NCBI RefSeq assembly: GCF_020564935.1
Contig: NZ_JAJCXB010000005.1
Location: forward strand, 124,001 to 188,000
Direction: 5' to 3'
DNA length: 64,000 nt
Source of the DNA: Streptomyces pinistramenti
GTDB lineage: Bacteria > Actinomycetota > Actinomycetes > Streptomycetales > Streptomycetaceae
Shown one piece after another: positions 1 to 8,632 of this stretch. Under the pieces are notes generated by a model, which had not been told where the DNA came from, did not search any database, and saw only the letters and a list, made by a program, of their open reading frames with translations. The translations under genes were made by a program, and so were the position numbers. The stretch's first letter is position 1; each line of letters begins with the position of its first letter.

Positions 1-3000
1 TGAGCTGCGCACGCTGCGGCGCCTCCTCGGGCAGCTGCTCGTGCGCGTAGGCGTCCACGCTCTGCGACGCCGAGCTGGTCAGGCGCACGTCGGTCAGCCG
101 CTGCTGGTACCGCTCACTCAACTCACCGATACGCAGATCGAATTGCTGCTTCCAGGACGTCTTCAGCGCCGGAGGCGCGTGGGTGGAGGAGCCCTTGCGC
201 ACCCCGCCGACGATCTTGTCGAAGTCGCGGATGAGATCCTTGTGCAGCGTGTCCAGGATCGTCTTGCGGTCCGCGTCGGTCAGGTGCGCTTCCGGCCCGC
301 GCTCGCTCTCCGGCGCTGCCGTACGGGCTGCTTCGGACTCGTCCATCCAGCGGTGGTACTCCGCCTCCGCCCGCTCCGGGAGCGTGGCCAGGTCGGTGTT
401 CCGCTGCACGGCGAGATCCATGCGGGCGTCGTAGTGGCCCAGCAGGTGGGACGTGGCCGAGGGGAGGGAGAACGAGGTGATGGGCGTGTCCTGGGACGTC
501 GCGCCGGCCTCGTGTCCGGAGGTCTTGCCCGCGGTGTCCACCGTCGAGACGTCTGCGGACGCACCGGTGACCTGGTCCTGAGTGACATGCTCCGACGCCC
601 GGCCGGAGGTGTCGTGGGTCTGCTGCGTGTGGTCCGTCGCCGGGTTGTCGTGCGTGGTGGCGGTGTCCTCGGTGACGGCCTGGGTCCGGGTGGTGGCGTG
701 GGACTGCTCGGCGTGGACCTGCGTCGGCTGCTCGTGGGTGGCGCCGGCGTCCTTGGCGACGGTCTGGGCCTGGACGGAGTCGTGGGTCCGGGCCGGGGCC
801 GGATGCTCGTGGGTGGGTCCTGTGACCTTCGTGGGCTCCGCCGTGGGCATGTCCTTGCCGGCCGGCGGCGCGCCCGCGTCCTGCGCCGTGGCAGCTTCCT
901 TCGCTGCCGTCCGCTCCTTCTTGAGCGCAGTCTGAATGCGCTCATCGGCACGCTGCTGTGCGCCCTTCGCGAAGGCGTCGGTGCTGTCCTTCTCGTGCTC
1001 CAGCCACTGCTTCAGGTCGGCGCTGCTGTTGCCGTGGAAGTGGTCGTGCAGCGCGACCCAGTCCTCCCGGAAGGACGACGCCACGTCCGCGTAGCCGTCC
1101 TCGTGGGGTGCGCTGAACCCGTCGTAGTCGAAGAACCGCTTCTCGAAGGTGTGGCCGGCCTCCCTGACGGCGGCCTCGCGGTAGGCGTCCCGTTCGAGAT
1201 GGGTACGGAGGTCGTCGATGAGCTTGCCGGAGTTCGCCCGCCACTGCCGGAAACGGGGGTCGAGTTCCTTGCCGAGCAGGGGTTCCTTCCCGTTGCGCAG
1301 CCCGTCGAGGAGGGATTCGGCTTCGGCCTTCAGCTGCGTGCTGAGGTCGTCGACGACCCGGTTGATCGTTCCCGTGTCGTGGGACAGGTTGTTCTCCGCG
1401 GTGTCCCGCAGCTGCGTGAGGCGCTGGTTGACCTCGGAGTGGTAGTGCAACCGGTCGTTGAGCGCGCGTCCGCTCAGCATCGAGTCGGTGGTGTGCTTGC
1501 TCCACGACACCGCTTCGCCGAGCCCGTGCCGGGTCGGCTCGATCCCGCCGTTGAAGGTGGCGAACGCGTCGTCCACCGTGGCGCGGAGGTCCTTCTTGAG
1601 GCTCTCCAGCGCGTCGGCCTTGAGGTTGTCCAGCGCTTCGCCGGTCGGCTTGCTCCCGGAGTCCAGCGCGTGCAGGGAGGCCGCGTCGTCCAGCTTCTCC
1701 TTCAGCCCCGGCAGCAGGTCCTGCTCGACCCGCAGGTGCTCACGGAGGCGGGTGAGGGTGCTGTCCAGTGCGAAGTCGGCCGCGTCCTGGCGCGCCCAGC
1801 CCTGGGCCTGCAACTGCTTCATGTCGCCGAACGAGTCCAGCAGTTGATCGCGGGCGGAGAGCTCCCAGCCCTTCCTGCCGCCGTCGTTGAAGTGATCGTC
1901 ATCGATGCGGGCATCGCCGCCGCGTTTGCCGGACGCCGCGTCGTAGTGCTCCATGAAGTGGTCGACGCGGGTCTGCACCTCCTTGGCGAAGGCGAACCGT
2001 TCGGCCTCGGTGCCGACCGTGTGGGCCTGGTCCGGTGTGAGGTCCTTCGCGCCGTCGATGTCCGCCTGGTACTTCTCCCGGACCGACTTCACGAGTTCCG
2101 GATCGAGCGGGTTGTCCTTGTACGTCCGGGCCAGGTTCTCGTCCAGCGGCCGGTTGGCCATCAGGTCCCGCTCGGCCAGCGACTGGCGCAGGTCGAAGCG
2201 CTCGGGCAGCTTGTTGACGAGCTGCTCGTGGAACGCGTCCCAGGTCTTGCTCAGCTCCTGGTGCTCGGCCGCGGTGAGCGGACGGCCTTCGCCGACCTCG
2301 GTCAGCTTCTTGAACTCGGCGTGGAATTCGGCCGTGACCTCGTCCAGGACGGCTGTGATGTCCGCCTTGGTGGGCCGGGTCACGGACGTGCCCAGCAGTT
2401 GACGGCGCTCGGCCGTGGCCCGTGCGTCCTTCAGCTCCGCCGGGGTGAGGCGGGCCTTGTCCTCGGTGTTCAGGTGGCGGACCCGCTCGTCCAGCGGCAT
2501 CCAGTCCTTGGCCGCCGCGTCGACCTTCCCGGCCAGACCCTGCAACTGCCGGTTGCGGGTCTCGGCCAGTTCCAGCACGTGTGTGTAGTGGTCGGTGAGC
2601 TTTTCCTTGCCGGCGGTGTGCGCGGCGTCCACCGCGGGATCCTGGCCGGGCACGGGGGAGGGCTCGGTGTCTTTCCAGCGGGCGCCGTCCAGCCGGCCGT
2701 CCGACCAGACCTTGTCGTAGCCGGACATCCACTTGTCGTGGAAGTCCGAACCCAGCGCGTCGACCTTGGAAGAGGGGAGACCGTGCCGGTCGCCGGCCAT
2801 GTCGTGCCATACCGACTTGGCCTCGGCGGCGGCGTGCGGCAACTGCTCCGCGGTCTTCGCCAGGTCGGGCGCCGACTTCTTGAGGTCGGTGAGGGTGTGC
2901 TCCAGGCTGTGCAGCGCCTTGTTGACGTGCTGCGGCGCGTAGTCGGTGCCGCTCAGCCGCTTACGGGCGTCGGCCACCGCGTCCATGGAGAGGTCGTCGA

Positions 3001-6000
3001 GCCGGGACCGCACCCAGCTGCCCTGCTTGCCCAGGTCCTTCTGGTTCGGCAGGGAATCATGGCTGGTCTTCCACTGCCGATGGGCCTCGGCCTCGAAGTT
3101 GAGGCGCCCGGAAATGCTCTTGTCGAGATCGGCCAGGGCGTGCTTGGTGGTGGTGTCCACCCCTACGGACCTGCTGTCCAGCGGGTCGCGCCGGATGTCG
3201 GCGAGCAGGTCGTGGGCCGTTGCGCGGATGGACGACTGGACGCTGCCGGAGTGCTGGCGCAGGTCGGCGGCGAGGTGGTGCGGGTTCGCGTCGCCGAAGC
3301 GGTCCGGCAGCTCGTCCAGGAAGTGCCGGATGTCCTCGGTCGCCTTCAGCTCGGCCGCGAGCTTCTCGCTCACACCGGCCTCGACCTTCCCCCACTTCTC
3401 TGCTGCCCGGGTCACGGCGGCGTGTTCGGCGGCGGGGGTCAGCCGGGCCTTGGGGAGCGCCTTCAGCTCGTCGCTGACCATCTGCTCGAACAGGTTGTGG
3501 GAGTTGGCGCCGTAGCGCTGCCGGATCTCCGACAGGTCACGGCTTGACCAGCCGGAGCCGGACTCCTTCCAGCTGGTCAGATGACGCTCGACCATCTTGT
3601 CGGTGGTGCTGAGGATGTCGTGGGTCCTGGCGTGCCGGTCGATCCGGTCCGGCAGGCCCTTCTTGAGGTCGTCGGCCATCCGGGAGAAGCGCCCGGCCGG
3701 GTCGTCGACCTTCCAGTGCGCCTTCTCCTTCAGCTGGCCGTAGGAATGCTCGTAGGCGTGCTCAAGGCTGTTCCGGTACTCCTTGGACGCCGCGTTGACG
3801 ACGTCCGGCTGGTGGCCCTCGGAGTTCCAGCGCTGTTCCGCCCGCTCCACCGCATGGTTGATGCGCGCGTCCACCTTCGGCTTCATGCCGTGGAGTTGGG
3901 CGCGGCCACGGACGGAGTCGCCGAGGTTCTTCAGCTCCCGCTGCCACTGCTTCTCGGCCTTGGCGAGATCCGCCGGGCTGTGTGCGTGGCCCTCGGACTC
4001 CGGCTTGAACACGTTGCCGTGCTTGGTCTCCGCGTCGTGCACGAGCCCGTCGAAGACCTTCTGGCGATCGGCCTCGTTCAGGCCCCGCAGGGCCTTGGAC
4101 GTCTTGGACGTCTGCACGAACCGGTCCCGCAGCTGCTCCCTGGCGTCGGCGAGCCTCTGCTCCCCGGCCAGCTTCTCGGCGAAGTCCTTGCGCACCGAGT
4201 CGTGCTCGGCGGCCCAGGTCTTCTCCTTCGCGGCCGTCGGGCCGTGCTCCGCCGACTTCGGCGCGGAGTGGTCGGACGCCGACGTGGTGGATGCCGGGTT
4301 CGGCTCGTCGGGCCGCACGGGCGCGGGCTGCTCGCCCGCATGCCCGCTCCCGTGCGGCTCCTTGACGTGCTCGCCCTGCTTGGTGTGCTCGCCCGGCGAA
4401 GAGGCGTCGTGCGCCGGGTCATGCGTGCTGCCGGAGGACGCCGAGGTGTGCTCGGTGGATTCGTGTGCGGACGCCTTGGTGGGCGCGGACTTCGCCGGTG
4501 CTTCCTTCGCCGCGGAGGCGTTCGGCTCGTCGGCCGACTGATGAGCCGAAGACGACTTCTCCGACGTCGGCTTCTCCTTGGCCGGGGCATGCTCGGTGGA
4601 CGACGGCTTCTCGGTCGACGGGGCCTTCTCCGTGGACTGGACGGGCCGCGACTTGTCCGCCGCGTGGGCCGCCGGCTTCTCCGTGGACGTGAGGTTCGTG
4701 GGGGAGGTCTTCTCGCCGGACGTGGCGTGCGCGGCGGACTTCTCCGTGGACGTGACGTTCGCGGCGGACTTCTCCCCGGACGTGACGTTGGCGGCGGACT
4801 TCTCGCCGGACGTCACGTTCGTGTTCGAAGGGGACTTCTCCGTCGCGTGGTTCCCGGTCGGGGATCCGGCGTGCTCTTCCGTCTGCGCCCCGTGCGCCGA
4901 CGAGGAGGACTGCTGCCCGGACCGCGGCTCGTTCGGCGCCGTCTTGTCCAGGGGCTGCTGCGGGTGGCCGCCCTTCTCGACGGTGGCGGAATGCGGCGTC
5001 GGGGTCTCGCGGATCTCCGGGCTCTTGGCCACCGAGCCGACGTGCACGCCGTCCTGTTTGGCCAGCGTCGCGGCGTCGCCCGTCAACTTGGGCGGAGTGG
5101 CGACGTTTCCGGGCTGAGAGGTGTGCCGGCCGGCGTCCTCGTTGTGCGCGCCGGTGGTCTCGTCCGCGTTCCGTTCCCCGCGGTTCGGGACGTGCTGCGG
5201 CTGGTCCTTGGCGGTTCCGGAGTGGGGTGCGCCGGATTCCCGGACGGGCTCCCCCTGCGTGCCCTTGGTGCCCGACGGGCCGTGCGTCCCCTCGTGGGCG
5301 GCGAGTTTGCCGCCGTTACCCGAGGCCGCGGACGTGGTGGGGCTCGTCCCGGACTCGGAGGTCTGGTGCGGGGAGTTCGCACCGGCGGTCTCGTTCGGGC
5401 CGCGGCCGCCGTTCTGCTCGTGCGTCGAGGAGCCGTGCTGCGGGGTGTTCTCGACAGGCTTGCCCTGCTGTCCTGGCTGGTGCGTGGTGGCGGGGCGCGG
5501 CCCGTCGCCCGTGACCGGGTGCGCGGTGCCGGGGGAGGTGCCCTTGGGGGTGGAGGTGGGTTCGCCGGCCGATGTCGAGGTGTCGGGCCGCGCGCTGTTC
5601 GTCTTCGGGGAGTCGACCTGCGTCGGCTTGCCGGACGAGGACGTCGTCGTGTGGTCGGGCCGCGTGGTGCTCGTGGTGTTCGCCGGGCCGACCGGGTCCT
5701 TGGCCTTGGGGCCGCCGGTCACCGAACTGTCCGCCCCGGAGGTGACGTTCTTCGGCCGGGTCGTCGAGCCGTTGAGCCCCTGCCCGCCGACCGGGGCCTC
5801 GTTGGACGGCTTCACGTTCACGCCCTCGGGCTTCGGGGCCAGGTCTCCGACGCCCTTGCTCCCACCCTTCTCGAACGAGATCGGCGCGGTGCCGCTCCCC
5901 GTCGTCGGCGGCTTGAAGCCGGTGCCGTTCGGGGCGCCACCCGTCGCTCCGTTCCCCGAAGTCACCGGGGCATGCTGGCCCCCTGGGTTGATCTTGGGGG

Positions 6001-6698
6001 GCGTTACGGCTTCGCCGCCCTTCGTCATGTCACCGATGGCCTTGCGCGCCGCGCCGGCTCCCTTCAGGGCCGGCCCGACGAGGCTGCCGCCGCCGGCCAG
6101 GCCGAGGTTCACGGCCTCGCCCTTCCACCACTCGGAGCTCCCGAAGTCGGGCATATCCGTGCCCGTGACGGCCGAGGCGAGCGCCGCCGCGGCCATGTCG
6201 GCACCGAGCTGGGCACCGGCGTTCACCGCCATGTCGATGACGATGGCTCCCGCGAACACCGCGGCCTCGACGGCGCCTTCAACGGCGACGCCCACGATCT
6301 CCAGCACCGCGGTGAGGGCCCCGACGATCGCCTCCAGGGGAAGCAGGAACGGCAGGGCCATGGCGGCGATCATGGGAAGAACGGTCTCGATCAGAGCCTT
6401 GATCGACTCCATTTGCGCATCATGCAGCTCCTGGGCCTGGAGCTGCTTGATGTAATCGCCGAACGCATTGATGTTGTTGCCCATTTGCCGCGCGTCGTCC
6501 ACGGCCTTCTGGAGATGGGCATCGTGCACCTGGTTCCAGGTGTTCTGGACGACGTTGTTCCCGTCCCCGCTCCACTGCATGCCATGGACGGCGGAGTCCA
6601 TGGCCGTCATCTCCACCCACAGCAGGTCGCTGAAGTCGATCCACGCGTTGCCGAGGGCGTAGATGCTGTCGGTGACAGTCGGATCGGGATCGTACATA
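1..6698 (-). CDS. giant ESX-linked (WXG100-like N-terminus) protein, 3' end off window
   Basis: The reverse-strand frame opens at an ATG at 6698 (AGGTGA about 7 bases upstream) and stays open to base 1, so at least 2,232 residues are present and the C-terminus is missing. Residues 1-110 form a helical WXG100/LXG-like module (MQWSGDGNN supplies a W-x-G turn). Two hydrophobic helices rich in Ala, Val and Ile follow (about 120-190), then a low-complexity Ser/Thr/Pro/Gly/His linker (about 230-870) with tandem repeats. The rest is a very long charged alpha-helical region rich in Glu, Lys, Arg and Leu, probably coiled coil. It lies directly downstream of two small ESX-like genes on the same strand (82 bases after the nearer one). 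Inference: a type VII secretion substrate, possibly a polymorphic-toxin-like effector, but no toxin domain is visible because the C-terminus is cut off. A structural cell-surface filament is an alternative. Confidence 0.8.
4731..4820 (-). repeat. three tandem 30-bp coding repeats
   Basis: Three consecutive 30-bp units (4731-4760, 4761-4790, 4791-4820) differ at only a few bases. Two more diverged copies lie just to the right in reading direction (about 4668-4730). Read on the minus strand they encode a decapeptide of the type NVTSGEKSAA, inside the Ser/Thr/Lys-rich linker of the giant ESX-linked protein. Copy number is likely to vary between strains. Confidence 0.85.
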
Positions 6699-6780
6699 GC
6701 GACATCACCTGTGAGCTGGAGCTGAGACGGGGAAAAGAGCGGGAAACCGGAAAAGCGGGGAGTTCAGGGTGGAGCGGTGA

Positions 6781-7299
6781 TCAGCGGCCGAAGGTCTCGC
6801 TGATCGCGGTGACCTTGGGATCGGTGATGCTCTGGCTGCCGCCGCCTCCGCCCTCGCCACCCGAGCCACCGCCGATCTGGGTGGCGAAGTCGGTGAACTC
6901 CTTGACGACGGTGTCCTCCGCGGTCAGGTAGTTGTTGCCGGCCGCGGTCAGTCCGACGGCAACCCGTGCGAGCACGCTGTTCCCCTGGCTGGCCTCGTTG
7001 TCGGCCTTGCCGAAGATGCTGGTCATGCAGGCGTCCAGGCGCGTGAAGAAGTCCTCGGCCTCCTGCTGGGTCTGGCCCGCCCAGCCGAGCTTGAGGTCGC
7101 CCAGCACGTGGAAGATCGTGCCGACCTGGGTGCTGAGGTTTTCGATCAGTCCGCCGGCGCCGTCGGGTCCGCCGATCTGCGCGCCGAATACGCGCAGGAG
7201 TTGGGCATCGACCTCGATGGTGGCGTTGTTGGAAGCGCCACGCGCGCCGTAGACGGGCGCCTTGGTCGGGTCTTCATCTGGGGTAGGGCTGGGGCTCAC
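6781..7299 (-). CDS. WXG100-like ESX-associated protein
   Basis: This 172-residue protein is mostly helical, with a WAG turn (LGWAGQTQQEAEDFF) near residue 80 in the position of the WXG motif, and a Gly-rich tail ending in SETFGR. Two GTG codons stand side by side at 7302 and 7299. The AGGAG lies 2 bases before the first and 5 before the second, so I take 7299. It sits between another WXG100 gene (7375-7695) and the giant protein (1-6698), all on the minus strand and closely spaced, so they are probably co-transcribed and co-secreted. It is longer than a classical 100-residue WXG100 protein. Its partner could be the 106-residue protein upstream. I do not recognise a specific named family. Confidence 0.75.
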   Translation of the reverse strand: MSPSPTPDEDPTKAPVYGARGASNNATIEVDAQLLRVFGAQIGGPDGAGGLIENLSTQVGTIFHVLGDLKLGWAGQTQQEAEDFFTRLDACMTSIFGKADNEASQGNSVLARVAVGLTAAGNNYLTAEDTVVKEFTDFATQIGGGSGGEGGGGGSQSITDPKVTAISETFGR

Positions 7300-7374
7300 C
7301 ACTGCTCCTGGGAATCTCGTACGGGAGCACCGGTCCGTGCCGCCTGAGCGGCACGGCGTGGCTCCGCCACCCGA

Positions 7375-7695
7375 TTAGTGCTGGTTCTTGTGGAAGTTGT
7401 CCGCGTTGGTCTTCTCGGTATCGCGGTACTGGTTGTACGCCGACTGCATCCGACGCGACATCTCGTGCAGCAGCTGGACGAGTTGGTCCATATTCTGGCT
7501 GAAGTCGCGCTCCAGATTGGAGAACGTGGCGCCCGACGGGCTGTGCCAGACGCCCTCGGCGAGCTTGAACACCTGGTTCACCAGCATGACGTCGTTCTCG
7601 ATTGACGCGGTGCAGCCGTTGACCGTGGAGATGGCGTCATGGAGCTGCTGCAGATCGACTTTGAACTCTGCGGGAGTGAGGGATTGAGGGGCCAC
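7375..7695 (-). CDS. WXG100 family (EsxA/B-like) protein
   Basis: 106 residues, the usual WXG100 size, predicted as a helix-turn-helix hairpin. The turn GVWHSPSGATF near residue 48 is the W-x-S/G type motif, and the second helix carries the heptad pattern LVQLLHEMSRRMQSAYNQYRD. WXG100 proteins form dimers exported by ESX machinery. It starts with GTG at 7695; only a weak AGG abuts the codon, and a TAGGCT hexamer lies a few bases upstream, so a leaderless transcript is possible. It is the first of three same-strand genes (this one, 6781-7299 and the giant protein) and diverges from the gene at 7851. Confidence 0.85.
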   Translation of the reverse strand: MAPQSLTPAEFKVDLQQLHDAISTVNGCTASIENDVMLVNQVFKLAEGVWHSPSGATFSNLERDFSQNMDQLVQLLHEMSRRMQSAYNQYRDTEKTNADNFHKNQH

Positions 7696-7850
7696 CCTGC
7701 GAGCCTAAACCGCGATGATCACCCGAAGGTACGCCCCAATTCCGACAGGGAAATGTCTCTGAACGGGGACCTGGCCGGTGGCCGCCGTATCGGATGGGAT
7801 GGGGTGGGATCGACCGAACCCTACCCGACCGAATGCGGTGGAAGGCAGCT

Positions 7851-8537
7851 GTGGCAGAAACTCCGAGAGACTCACGGTTCGGCCCGCCCAGGGATGACAG
7901 CAAGGACGGCCCGGCCGCCCACGCGAACGACCCCGTCGACAATTCCAAGGGCGGGCCCGCATACGCCGATGTCCCCGCTCTGGCGATGATCTGGGGCAGT
8001 GCCCCGCCCATCACCACGTACCTCCCCAACAGCGGAGGATCCGGTGGCGGCGACCATCAGACGGCGGGCAGTCACGCGCCCATCAACGTCAACATCGGCA
8101 GCATCGTCGACGGCATGCAGGGGATGCTGGATGCCTCCAAGAGCGCGGTCGACGGCTACACGTTGATGGAACAGGTCGTCGTGGGCGCCATGTTCAGCGG
8201 TAACACGTTCGGAGAACAGGCCACCTACCAGGACGACTGGGGCAAGAGCGACGGCAGCGCCGTGCACTCCAAGCAGCGGGCACAGGGCGTCTCCCCCGAC
8301 TACGCCAGCCACTCCGACCACCCGGGCCAGCACCCCGACACCGAGGTGCAAAGCGCGGCCAAGGCGTACGCCGAGGCGATGTACCCCAAGATGACGGAGG
8401 TGCTGAAGGAATGCGCCAACGCCATTGAGCTGGCCGGCCAGTTCATCGTCCGTATGGACCGCGCGGGCACCTATTACGCCAACGCCGACCACGCGTCGGC
8501 CTTCCCGGAGTCGATGAAGCCGGTAGTGGGCACCTGA
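7851..8537 (+). CDS. ESX-locus protein of unknown function
   Basis: 228 residues from a GTG at 7851 with GGAAGG 5 bases upstream; an ATG at 7794 is in frame but has no ribosome site. The first 80 residues are polar and disordered-looking. The middle contains a hydrophobic stretch around IDGMQGMLDAS-type sequence and VVVGAMFSG. The last 60 residues are helical (EAMYPKMTEVLKECANAIELAGQ) and resemble a WXG/PE-type secreted hairpin ending in YYANADHAS. There is no signal peptide. It is transcribed away from the WXG100 gene at 7375-7695 and ends at a strong terminator. Position suggests an ESX substrate or its partner, but no family is recognised. Confidence 0.7.
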   Translation: MAETPRDSRFGPPRDDSKDGPAAHANDPVDNSKGGPAYADVPALAMIWGSAPPITTYLPNSGGSGGGDHQTAGSHAPINVNIGSIVDGMQGMLDASKSAVDGYTLMEQVVVGAMFSGNTFGEQATYQDDWGKSDGSAVHSKQRAQGVSPDYASHSDHPGQHPDTEVQSAAKAYAEAMYPKMTEVLKECANAIELAGQFIVRMDRAGTYYANADHASAFPESMKPVVGT

Positions 8538-8561
8538 CCGGCATGTGACGGCTGATCAGCA

Positions 8562-8610
8562 ACGGGCCGGGAGCGCGGCGTTCTTCTCGAACTCCGCACT
8601 CCCGGCCCGT
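8562..8610. terminator. intrinsic terminator between convergent genes
   Basis: A 12-bp perfect inverted repeat (8562-8573 with 8599-8610), extendable by four inner pairs, is followed on the + strand by TTTT. It lies between the convergent gene ends at 8537 (+) and 8633 (-) and can serve both. Confidence 0.8.
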
Positions 8611-8632
8611 TTTCGCCGTCCGGCTCCGCCCG

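Noticed and set aside
41..6931. Two very long + strand open frames (over 1,100 codons each) in the first 7 kb
   Set aside because: They are antisense to the giant ESX protein. Composition is Arg/Val/Gly/Leu-rich without domains or ribosome sites, a normal shadow of GC3-biased coding.
7794..7850. Upstream ATG at 7794 for the ESX-associated gene
   Set aside because: No ribosome site; GTG 7851 has GGAAGG at 5 bases.
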